DNA of 19,929 nt, from NCBI GenBank assembly GCA_002373975.1, contig DFKZ01000095.1, forward strand, positions 1-19,929, read 5' to 3'. Under the pieces are notes generated by a model. That model worked only from the letters and a program-made list of their open reading frames with translations. It made no database searches and was not told where the DNA came from. A program made the position numbers and the translations under genes. Below, piece after piece: positions 14,083 through 19,929 of the stretch (positions are counted from its first letter, which is position 1; each line of letters starts with the position of its first letter). Origin of the DNA: Lachnospiraceae bacterium UBA3632 (GTDB lineage Bacteria > Bacillota > Clostridia > Lachnospirales > Lachnospiraceae).

Positions 14083-16998
14083 TTACCTGAAATCAACCTC
14101 TCCCAAGATTATCATATCCTCTTCATCATAACGCTTTCCAAGTAAAATATCAAAGAAGTGTTTAAGATTTTTCTTCTTAACATTCTTAATAGCATTATCT
14201 ACGATCTCACGCACTTCAAGAACATTTACGGAATGTGTTGAAGTCTGACGGAGTGTGATCTGAGTATGTAACCCCAGCATACCCATCTCATCTATGGAAA
14301 ATTCCTTTTCATAAGCATACTTGACTGCGAAATTGGCAAGTTGCTCCGCCGTGAGAGGTTTTACATTCATCCTTGCATTAAAGATCGGCGAAAGCTTGGG
14401 TGAACGGGCAAAAAGCTTTTCCATGTTTCTCTCGGTATCGATAAGTGTAACAATGATCCCGAGATTTTCCTGATCAAGGTTTTTGTACAGATCTTCAGCT
14501 GTGCTATCCGACATATGATGAGCTTTCTCGATAATAAGTGCGCCGTTCGCAAGCTGCTTAATGATGTTGGACACTTTCTTGGAATTAAGCTTCTCGCCGC
14601 TGATCCTGGCAACCTTTCCGGAGAAATTGCTGTCGGACTGCTTAATATCCTTAAGTAACGCTGTTGCAAGATCTGAAGTGTCAGTTCCGTCTCCTCCGGT
14701 AAGTACTATATTGCCGGTATAAGATGCCATGCTGACACCGTCGAGAACAGCGATCAGCTGGCGTCTTGCACTTTTGCTCTGTATGAAAGGTCCGAAAAGC
14801 TCTTTTTCCTCCGGAGTAAGTTCCCTGGCAGGTTCGGCATCATCATCTTCTTCTACTGTCTCACCGCTATGAGCCTTCTTTGCCTCTTCAACCTTCTTTT
14901 CGTAATATCTCTGAGATCTGTTTTCCTCCTCTTCGGTTTTCTCCTCGGAACTTTCCACGGAAGCCTCTACAGGTTCAGGCTCGGATTCCTCCGCATTGTC
15001 CTCAAAGACCTCCTGATACTGATCGGTGTATTCTTCCTGCTCTCCGGTCTCTTCTCCGTTTCCGGTCTCTTCCGAAGGCTCCTCTATTTCAGTCACTTCC
15101 TCGGTCTCAGCAGTAACCGATTCGTCAGGAATCTCATCAGAATAATCTGCTTCCAGCTCGCTTTCGTAGTAAGGTTCTTCTGCAGGGGCTGCGCTCTCTC
15201 CCTCCATGACGATCTCTGCATCTTCGAGAGCTCTTTCCTCGGTCAGTCTCCTGGCTGCGGCTTCCTCAGCCTCTCTCTCGAGAGTTTCCAGTACACCGTT
15301 TAACGCGGCTTCCTCAAACTCGTTGAACAGCTCTCCGGTCTGCTGCCTGAACTGCTCCCGGTAATTCCTGCGGTTGATTTCCTCATGCTCGCGTTTCATG
15401 CGGCTCCACTCAGCCATAACATCATTAATGCTCATCTGACCGGTGATCTGTTTTATCGGCTGAGGGGTCTCCGGAACCACTATTCCCAGCTGTCCGTCAC
15501 CTTCCTGTGTCATAACCTCAGCAAGGGGCTCGGGCGGCTGCGCGGAAATAGCCTCATCCACTTTCACCGAATCTATTTCGACAGTATCGGAAGCATACAT
15601 CGGTGCAAGTATGGATTTTGCTATCGAGGCTTTTTCGGAATCGTCTTCTCCCGCGTCTTTGGTATCTATGGTCCTGTCTTCCGATATATGCTCTGTGTCC
15701 TGTTTTTCTTCTTTTATCTCATCTGAAGCTGTTCCCTCGGATATACTTTCTGCTATTTCTGCTGTCGGTCCCTCTGTTTTCTCCTCCTTTATATCCTCTT
15801 GTCCGGCTTCCTTGCTTTCTTTTGTGCCCGTTTCCCTGTTGCGGAGCTTATCGGCCACGGCTCCCAGATACTGGGTATAATCGGATACTCCCTCTGCCTC
15901 ATTCTCGCCTTCGTTCTCATTTTCGGAGAATTCTTCCTCTACCGCCTTATCCCATGCATGGGGATCAAAATCTATATGAGGAGGCATATCATCATCTGAA
16001 CCGGGAATCTCTTTGGTATCAGACTGAAGTATGGTCTTTTCATCCATCTGTCCGGGGATCTTCTTGGTGCTGGCTCCTATGATATGCTGCTCATAGCTTC
16101 CGACTTTGATCTCGCCGGTAACCCCGTTTTCAAGAACCTGTTGCACTCCCTGGGCGAGCTCTTTCTGAAGATTTATAGTATTATACTCACCGACATCAAC
16201 CGGCTTGACATTGATTTCAGGCTCCTGAGTCCCGGCATGATATACCTGGGTATGTCCCAGTGACAGAGCTGCTGCCTCAGCGGACATTTCAGGCTGAGGA
16301 GTCCCCGCTTTCTTGGATATATCGGGAAGAACGACCGTATCTCCCCCTCCCTTTCCGTCGTCTCTTCGCGCACCTGCCACAACGGATTCTATACGTCTGT
16401 CATACATAGCCTGCTGCGCTTCCGTAAGCGGCTGGTGCAGCATCTTGAGCTCCATGGCCATGTCAACGTATTTTCCTTCTCCGAACCATGTGATAAGCTC
16501 GTCGCATTCCTCCACGCACTTCGTGGCCAATCCGACTCTGTGATAGTTATATGCCAGATAATACGCCCACTTATCCCTGTAATCACGTTTTTTTATTTCC
16601 TCAAGGACCTCGATCCTTTCCTCAAGGGATACTTCCTGCGCAACATAAATCTTATACTGCAGAATATAGCGACGAATATCATTCCCTGCAACCTGGCAAA
16701 ACTCTTTGTATGTTGATATCGCCTGAATAGTATCTCCGGTGATCAGGTACAGATCGCACAGTGAATAAAGGATATCCTTACCGCCGGGATATCTGTCATA
16801 CGCCAGTTGTAAAAGCTCTATTGCATCATTGTATCTCTTGTTGATCTTATACAGATCGCTGATGGTACAGAGGAAGGTAGACTTCTTTACTCTGGTCCAA
16901 TCGATTGTATCGGCAATCTCTGCCGCCTTTTCGTATTGACTGCTTGAAATCAGATCCCTGATTTCATTAGCTCTCACTTTGTATTCATATTTATCCAT
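14083..16998 (-). CDS. TPR protein with acidic linker and degenerate AAA+ C-terminal domain
   Basis: 971-aa cytosolic protein without signal or membrane segment. Residues about 15-175 form TPR-like helical repeats (for example YNDAIELLQLAYDRYPGGKDILYSLCDLYLITGD). Residues about 205-725 are low complexity and very rich in Glu, with Thr, Ser and Ala, and are probably disordered. Residues about 727-971 have the outline of a CbbX/SpoVK/EccA-type AAA+ module, but the Walker A position reads LTGGDGTDTS (766-775, no Lys), the Walker B position reads ALIIEKAH (820-827, catalytic Glu replaced by Lys), and the Arg-finger region reads PKLSPIFNARM instead of the usual LRSRF. It looks like a pseudo-ATPase scaffold. 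It is first gene of a unit with glgB. The start is ATG at 16998, with AGAGG 9 nt before. The function is unknown; the AAA+ link is by eye. Confidence 0.8.
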   Translation of the reverse strand: MDKYEYKVRANEIRDLISSSQYEKAAEIADTIDWTRVKKSTFLCTISDLYKINKRYNDAIELLQLAYDRYPGGKDILYSLCDLYLITGDTIQAISTYKEFCQVAGNDIRRYILQYKIYVAQEVSLEERIEVLEEIKKRDYRDKWAYYLAYNYHRVGLATKCVEECDELITWFGEGKYVDMAMELKMLHQPLTEAQQAMYDRRIESVVAGARRDDGKGGGDTVVLPDISKKAGTPQPEMSAEAAALSLGHTQVYHAGTQEPEINVKPVDVGEYNTINLQKELAQGVQQVLENGVTGEIKVGSYEQHIIGASTKKIPGQMDEKTILQSDTKEIPGSDDDMPPHIDFDPHAWDKAVEEEFSENENEGENEAEGVSDYTQYLGAVADKLRNRETGTKESKEAGQEDIKEEKTEGPTAEIAESISEGTASDEIKEEKQDTEHISEDRTIDTKDAGEDDSEKASIAKSILAPMYASDTVEIDSVKVDEAISAQPPEPLAEVMTQEGDGQLGIVVPETPQPIKQITGQMSINDVMAEWSRMKREHEEINRRNYREQFRQQTGELFNEFEEAALNGVLETLEREAEEAAARRLTEERALEDAEIVMEGESAAPAEEPYYESELEADYSDEIPDESVTAETEEVTEIEEPSEETGNGEETGEQEEYTDQYQEVFEDNAEESEPEPVEASVESSEEKTEEEENRSQRYYEKKVEEAKKAHSGETVEEDDDAEPARELTPEEKELFGPFIQSKSARRQLIAVLDGVSMASYTGNIVLTGGDGTDTSDLATALLKDIKQSDSNFSGKVARISGEKLNSKKVSNIIKQLANGALIIEKAHHMSDSTAEDLYKNLDQENLGIIVTLIDTERNMEKLFARSPKLSPIFNARMNVKPLTAEQLANFAVKYAYEKEFSIDEMGMLGLHTQITLRQTSTHSVNVLEVREIVDNAIKNVKKKNLKHFFDILLGKRYDEEDMIILGEVDFR

Positions 16999-17044
16999 TA
17001 ATGCGAACCTCTGACCGGATAGTATTGCAAACTTAAATGATAAA

Positions 17045-17092
17045 CCACAAGATATGTCCCCACAATCGGAATTATTGTACCATAACTTGTGG
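17045..17092 (-). promoter_or_regulatory. Inverted repeat bracketing the -10 of the TPR/glgB promoter
   Basis: CCACAAG at 17045-17051 and CTTGTGG at 17086-17092 (plus strand) are perfect 7-nt inverted arms 34 nt apart. The predicted -10 (17074-17079) lies between them. A further CCCACAA lies between the arms. This could be a two-site operator, or chance. Confidence 0.3.
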
Positions 17093-17103
17093 CTATGTGT
17101 CTA
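17074..17103 (-). promoter_or_regulatory. Sigma-A promoter for the TPR protein and glgB
   Basis: On the minus strand, -35 TAGACA (17103-17098, 5 of 6 matches), an 18-nt spacer and an extended -10 TGGTACAAT (the hexamer TACAAT at 17079-17074). The leader to ATG 16998 would be about 70 nt. It lies just downstream of the rsmA terminator, which fits a fresh transcription unit. Confidence 0.6.
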
Positions 17104-17152
17104 TATTTAGCAGTTATTTCGCGCCAAAATATGACAAAAATGTTACGGGAAT

Positions 17153-17184
17153 AAAAAAAGACCTGCTCCCCTTTAGAGCAGGTC
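17153..17184 (-). terminator. Intrinsic terminator overlapping the rsmA stop codon
   Basis: On the minus strand GACCTGCTC (17184-17176), loop TAAAGGG, GAGCAGGTC (17168-17160) and TTTTTTT (17159-17153). The stem is 9 bp and perfect. Its 5' arm encodes the last three residues of RsmA (Asp-Leu-Leu), and the TAA stop is the start of the loop. Confidence 0.93.
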
Positions 17185-18027
17185 GCTGAGTTCAGCAAAC
17201 TGTGACAGAGTCAAAGCCTCGCCTCTTATTGTCGGAGAAAGCCCCATCTTTTCAAGAGCTTCGGCTACTTTTTCTTTATGTAGTCCGATGCCCGGGGCAT
17301 TGCTTAAACCGTTAACAAGAGTCTTTCTTCGCTGATTAAACGATGCTCTGATCAGCGAGAACATCTTCTTTTCATCGGCAACGGTCACCGGTGGTTCGGC
17401 ATACCTTTTCAATCGTATTACCGCGCTTCCCACTGTGGGACGCGGTATAAAGCAGTTCGGGGGAACATTCGCCACTATTTCCGGTTTGGCATAATACTGT
17501 ACTGCCAATGAAAGTGCGCCGTAATCCTTCGTTCCGGGCCCCACCTGCATCCTGTCGGCCACTTCTTTTTGGACCATGATCGTAATGTTATCAAGCGGAA
17601 CTTTGCTCTCAAAAAGTCCCATAATTATAGGCGTAGTGATATAGTAAGGCAGATTAGCCACCACTTTGATCGGTTTCCCGCCGTTTTTCTCGTCTGCGAG
17701 TTTTGCGATATCCAGCCTGAGAATATCTTCGTTTATTATCGTCACATTATCATATTCCGAAAGCGTCTCTTCCAGGATCGGTATAAGCTTGTCATCTATC
17801 TCAACCGCCACCACTTCCCGTGCCGCTTCAGCAAGGTACTGCGTCATGGTTCCAATCCCGGGTCCGATTTCAAGGACCATATCTTCTTTGGTCACACCTG
17901 CAGCAGATATGATCTTATCAAGGACATGGGTATCTATCAGGAAGTTTTGTCCGTATTTTTTCTGAAAACGGAAATCGTACTTCTTAATAAGCTCTATGGT
18001 GTTTTGAGGATTCCCAAGATTTGCCAT
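17173..18027 (-). CDS. rsmA: 16S rRNA (adenine1518/1519-N6)-dimethyltransferase RsmA (KsgA)
   Basis: Dimethylates two adjacent adenines in helix 45 of 16S rRNA late in 30S assembly, using S-adenosylmethionine. Visible motifs are the N-terminal KKYGQNFLID (23-32), SAM motif I VLEIGPGIGTMT (about 51-62), the acidic VEID end of strand 2, NEDIL, and catalytic motif IV NLPYYITTPI. The C-terminal domain carries SFNQRRKTLVNGL. Length 284 aa is normal. The start is ATG at 18027, with GAAGG 9 nt upstream. Only 26 nt separate this ATG from the terminator of the upstream tRNA, with no room for a complete promoter, so expression probably relies on read-through. The 3' end is inside its own terminator. 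Confidence 0.97.
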   Translation of the reverse strand: MANLGNPQNTIELIKKYDFRFQKKYGQNFLIDTHVLDKIISAAGVTKEDMVLEIGPGIGTMTQYLAEAAREVVAVEIDDKLIPILEETLSEYDNVTIINEDILRLDIAKLADEKNGGKPIKVVANLPYYITTPIIMGLFESKVPLDNITIMVQKEVADRMQVGPGTKDYGALSLAVQYYAKPEIVANVPPNCFIPRPTVGSAVIRLKRYAEPPVTVADEKKMFSLIRASFNQRRKTLVNGLSNAPGIGLHKEKVAEALEKMGLSPTIRGEALTLSQFAELSDLL

Positions 18028-18053
18028 TACAGATTTCCTTCACGTTATGAGGT

Positions 18054-18081
18054 AAAAAAAGCGTACCGCTCTGCGATACGC
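18054..18081 (-). terminator. Intrinsic terminator after tRNA-Arg
   Basis: On the minus strand GCGTATCGC (18081-18073), loop AGA, GCGGTACGC (18069-18061) and TTTTTTT (18060-18054). The stem has 9 pairs with one U-G wobble. It begins 3 nt after the tRNA discriminator base. Confidence 0.9.
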
Positions 18082-18084
18082 CCG

Positions 18085-18156
18085 CGCTTCCTGCGAGAAT
18101 CGAACTCACAACTGACCCTTAGGAGGGGCCCGTTATATCCATTTAACTAAGGAAGC
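18085..18156 (-). tRNA. tRNA-Arg (anticodon CCU, reads AGG)
   Basis: A complete 72-nt cloverleaf. The acceptor stem is GCTTCCT/AGGAAGC with discriminator G, and the D stem is GTTA/TAAC. The anticodon stem GGCCC/GGGTC carries a 7-nt loop CTCCTAA with CCT at positions 34-36. A 4-nt variable loop precedes T-arm GTGAG-TTCGATT-CTCGC. CCA is not encoded. It lies 24 nt after the stop of the DUF3881 gene on the same strand and has its own terminator. No clear promoter is visible directly upstream, so it may be cut from the serS-DUF3881 transcript. Confidence 0.95.
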
Positions 18157-18180
18157 ATTGTTTTTATCCGGTTCCTTTTG

Positions 18181-19068
18181 TCAGAATACTTCTTCAGGGA
18201 AATTGATATTCCCCTGAAGCCATATCACTCCTTTAAATCTTCTTCCGACCTTTGGCTCACCGAACAAATCTATTATATTGATAGCGACATCAAATGTCAA
18301 ATCATTACAGTGAACAGACAGAATATATATCTGTTCTTCGGTTATATGATTGGTCACAAGCCTTACACCCACGATATCTCCGATGATAGTGTACTGATCG
18401 CATTCCACACCGTAGGGCATAAAGCATGTATCGACTATTGAATACACATCCTCGTTGCGCACACGCTTAGATATCATGTTATAAACATCCATATCCTCAA
18501 GAGTGAGGGTCTCTATGGCTTCCTCATCGCCCTCCTTGGCTGCCGCAAGCAGTCTGGCCCTTTCGGACATCTCTTTTCCAACATTTTCTTTCTCTTCCGG
18601 CATTTTATAGAGCGGGAGCAATACCGTTCCCGACACCGAGAGACCGGACAGTGTCACCGAAGTCCCTTTTATCGGCAGTCTTCCCATAGTCTGAGCTTTT
18701 ATGTAGGGAATCTTGTTGCGCAGGTAGAAAATAATGGTTATCCCCACCTTCATATCGTCGCACACGCCGGCATAGGAATCCTCTGCAGCGTGTTTTTCCA
18801 CCGTTACATCCTCATAAGAAGTAATCCCTGTACCTTCAAGGTAAGGGAAATAATAATCCAGATGGAACTTGTCGTCATCATCAAAGGTCCCGGAGGCTGT
18901 AATACCCATTCCCTCCGCATATTCGCGCGAAAAGTCCGCCACCATCGTCTCGTCCTTGGCGAGGGTGTAGCCCCGCTTTTCGGCCTTTCGGATGCAGTCC
19001 ATCACTATTGCCTGTATTTCTTTTCTTGTTTTGTTGCTAAAGCCTATAGCCCTAAGATATCTGTGCAC
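18181..19068 (-). CDS. DUF3881 family protein, function unknown
   Basis: 295-aa soluble protein. The opening MHRYLRAIGFSNKTRKEIQ and the ending RRFKGVIWLQGNINF match what I remember of DUF3881, a family found mainly in Lachnospiraceae and relatives. No catalytic motif is recognisable. Strand-rich segments (IGRLPIKG-like, and VSGTVLLPLYK) surround a short acidic helical region (about 165-200). The start is GTG at 19068, chosen because the family begins MH(K/R)YLRAIGF; it overlaps the preceding gene by 17 nt, with AAGGA about 9 nt upstream. A long hairpin occupies its last codons. Co-transcription with serS suggests a housekeeping link, but nothing in the sequence says which. Confidence 0.85.
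   Translation of the reverse strand: MHRYLRAIGFSNKTRKEIQAIVMDCIRKAEKRGYTLAKDETMVADFSREYAEGMGITASGTFDDDDKFHLDYYFPYLEGTGITSYEDVTVEKHAAEDSYAGVCDDMKVGITIIFYLRNKIPYIKAQTMGRLPIKGTSVTLSGLSVSGTVLLPLYKMPEEKENVGKEMSERARLLAAAKEGDEEAIETLTLEDMDVYNMISKRVRNEDVYSIVDTCFMPYGVECDQYTIIGDIVGVRLVTNHITEEQIYILSVHCNDLTFDVAINIIDLFGEPKVGRRFKGVIWLQGNINFPEEVF
18192..18219 (-). repeat. Long hairpin inside the 3' end of the DUF3881 gene
   Basis: On the minus strand CTTCAGGGGAA (18219-18209), a 6-nt loop and TTTCCCTGAAG (18202-18192) form 11 pairs including one G-U. It lies 9 nt before the stop codon and about 36 nt upstream of the tRNA 5' end. There is no U-tract, so it is not a standard terminator. Confidence 0.5.
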
Positions 19069-19318
19069 CCGGATCGTCCTTATCCTGCTTGGTTTTAAAT
19101 GTTACATATAAAAAGACAGCGGCGGCAATTCCCATAAAGAGCATCATTCCGCCGAAACATGCCATGAGCAGGGCGATCTTTCCGTAGTTATTCTCAAGGG
19201 TCATATTCCACTTTACGTCAAACCCGATGAGAAGACCGCTAACGAAAAGACCTCCGCCCAAAACAGTAAACAAAAATTGAAACCCCATCACTACGGGTAT
19301 CAGTAAATTCTTCTTCAT
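19052..19318 (-). CDS. Small two-helix membrane protein, unknown
   Basis: 88 aa. A short basic N-terminus (MKKN) is followed by hydrophobic segments at about 5-31 and 48-74, an intervening polar loop (DVKWNMTLENNYGK) and a charged tail (KTKQDKDDPGAQIS). I do not recognise a family with confidence; there is only a faint likeness to AtpI/ATPase gene-1 type proteins (two Gly-rich helices). The start ATG shares its A with the serS stop (TAATG), implying translation by termination-reinitiation. Its 3' end overlaps the DUF3881 start by 17 nt. Position inside a tight serS-led operon supports it being a real gene. Confidence 0.7.
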   Translation of the reverse strand: MKKNLLIPVVMGFQFLFTVLGGGLFVSGLLIGFDVKWNMTLENNYGKIALLMACFGGMMLFMGIAAAVFLYVTFKTKQDKDDPGAQIS

Positions 19319-19929
19319 TATTTAACCGGAAGAACCTTATCCTTACCTCCCATATAAGGCTGAAGAGCCTTGGGAACGTTGATGCTTCCGTCCTCGTTTA
19401 CATTGTTCTCCAGAAGAGCGATGAGTCCTCTCGGAGTAGCAAGAACGGTATTGTTAAGAGTATGAACGAGATAGTTTCCGTTTGCCCCCTTTGTGCGGAT
19501 ACCGAGTCTTCTTGCCTGGGCATCCCCGAGGGTCGAGCAGGATCCAACCTCAAAATACTTCTGCTGACGAGGGCTCCATGCCTCCACGTCACAGGACTTA
19601 ACCTTCAGATCTGCCAGATCTCCGGAGCAACATTCAAGAGTACGTACCGGGATATCAAGACTTCTGAAGAATTCAACGGTATAAGACCACATCTTGTTGT
19701 ACCAGTCCATGGATTCCTCCGGCTTGCAGAGCACTACCATCTCCTGCTTTTCAAACTGGTGAACTCTGTATACACCCCTTTCCTCGATCCCGTGAGATCC
19801 TACCTCTTTGCGGAAGCAGGGCGAATAGGATGTCATCCTGATGGGAAGACTGCTTTCGTCAACAATCTGCCCCTTGAATCGCCCGATCATGGAGTGCTCC
19901 GATGTACCGATAAGATAAAGGTCCTCGCC
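19318..19929 (-). CDS. serS: Seryl-tRNA synthetase, C-terminal 203 residues (partial, cut by window edge)
   Basis: Class II aminoacyl-tRNA synthetase charging tRNA-Ser. The frame is open to the window edge and begins GEDLYLIGTSEHSM. Motif 2 is visible as CFRKEVGSHGIEERGVYRVHQFEK, with its Arg in FRKE, and the serine/ATP pocket follows in YFEVGSCSTLGDAQARR. Motif 3 reads TPRGLIALLENN, with the invariant Arg. The EVGSCS...DAQARRLGIR form differs from the EISSCSNFEDFQARR form of the E. coli/Bacillus enzyme and resembles the archaeal-like bacterial SerRS type, from memory. The N-terminal tRNA-binding coiled coil lies outside the window. It leads the operon with the 88-aa protein, DUF3881 and tRNA-Arg. 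Confidence 0.95.
   Translation of the reverse strand, partial: GEDLYLIGTSEHSMIGRFKGQIVDESSLPIRMTSYSPCFRKEVGSHGIEERGVYRVHQFEKQEMVVLCKPEESMDWYNKMWSYTVEFFRSLDIPVRTLECCSGDLADLKVKSCDVEAWSPRQQKYFEVGSCSTLGDAQARRLGIRTKGANGNYLVHTLNNTVLATPRGLIALLENNVNEDGSINVPKALQPYMGGKDKVLPVK

Noticed and set aside
14869..16082. Several Leu/Phe-rich plus-strand frames that look like membrane proteins
   Set aside because: They are the complement of the Glu-rich linker of the TPR protein; GAA/GAG codons read backwards give TTC/CTC, producing false hydrophobic peptides.
16998..17198. 66-codon minus-strand frame between rsmA and the TPR gene
   Set aside because: It crosses the rsmA terminator and the predicted promoter, has no good ribosome-binding site and overlaps both neighbours.
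17569..18150. 193-codon plus-strand frame opposite rsmA and the tRNA
   Set aside because: It runs through a tRNA gene, a terminator and a conserved methyltransferase on the other strand, so it is a shadow frame.

Overview
The window reads almost entirely on the minus strand, so transcription runs from high to low coordinates. The gene set points to a motile, Gram-positive anaerobe of the family Lachnospiraceae, perhaps near Butyrivibrio or Pseudobutyrivibrio. The evidence is a Firmicute-style Tad pilus locus, a flagellin with FliS, a DUF3881 protein, a DUF6240-like flagellar-locus protein and a DUF6044-like membrane protein. The genus is inference. Most genes are near 45-50% GC by eye; one gene (10233-11999) is clearly AT-richer.

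In transcription order the right end holds the last 203 codons of serS, then a small membrane protein (TAATG stop/start overlap) and a DUF3881 protein (GTG start, 17-nt overlap). A tRNA-Arg(CCU) follows 28 nt after the DUF3881 stop and has its own intrinsic terminator. rsmA (ksgA) starts only 26 nt past that terminator and ends inside another strong terminator. A new promoter then drives a two-gene unit: a 971-aa protein with N-terminal TPR repeats, an acidic linker and an apparently dead AAA+ domain, followed 32 nt later by glgB, the glycogen branching enzyme. An AT-rich DUF6044-like polytopic protein follows and ends in a terminator.

Next comes a flagellar filament block: a 973-aa DUF6240-like protein with FliK-like features, flagellin and fliS, closed by a terminator near 5331-5370. 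A well-formed sigma-A promoter at 5236-5264, a structured leader and a perfect 15-nt dyad precede a tight Tad/Flp pilus operon: prepilin peptidase, TadZ, TadA (CpaF) ATPase, TadB, TadC and the first 26 codons of an Flp-type pilin cut by the window edge. Stop/start overlaps suggest translational coupling. Together the right half supplies housekeeping translation functions and glycogen storage, and the left half supplies surface appendages for swimming and adhesion.

The strongest candidates for something little described are the TPR/degenerate AAA+ protein paired with glgB, the large extracytoplasmic Ig-like insertion in TadC, the long dual-coding tadA/tadB overlap, and the repeat-bearing FliK-like protein upstream of flagellin. 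I saw no CRISPR array, IS element, prophage or rRNA.
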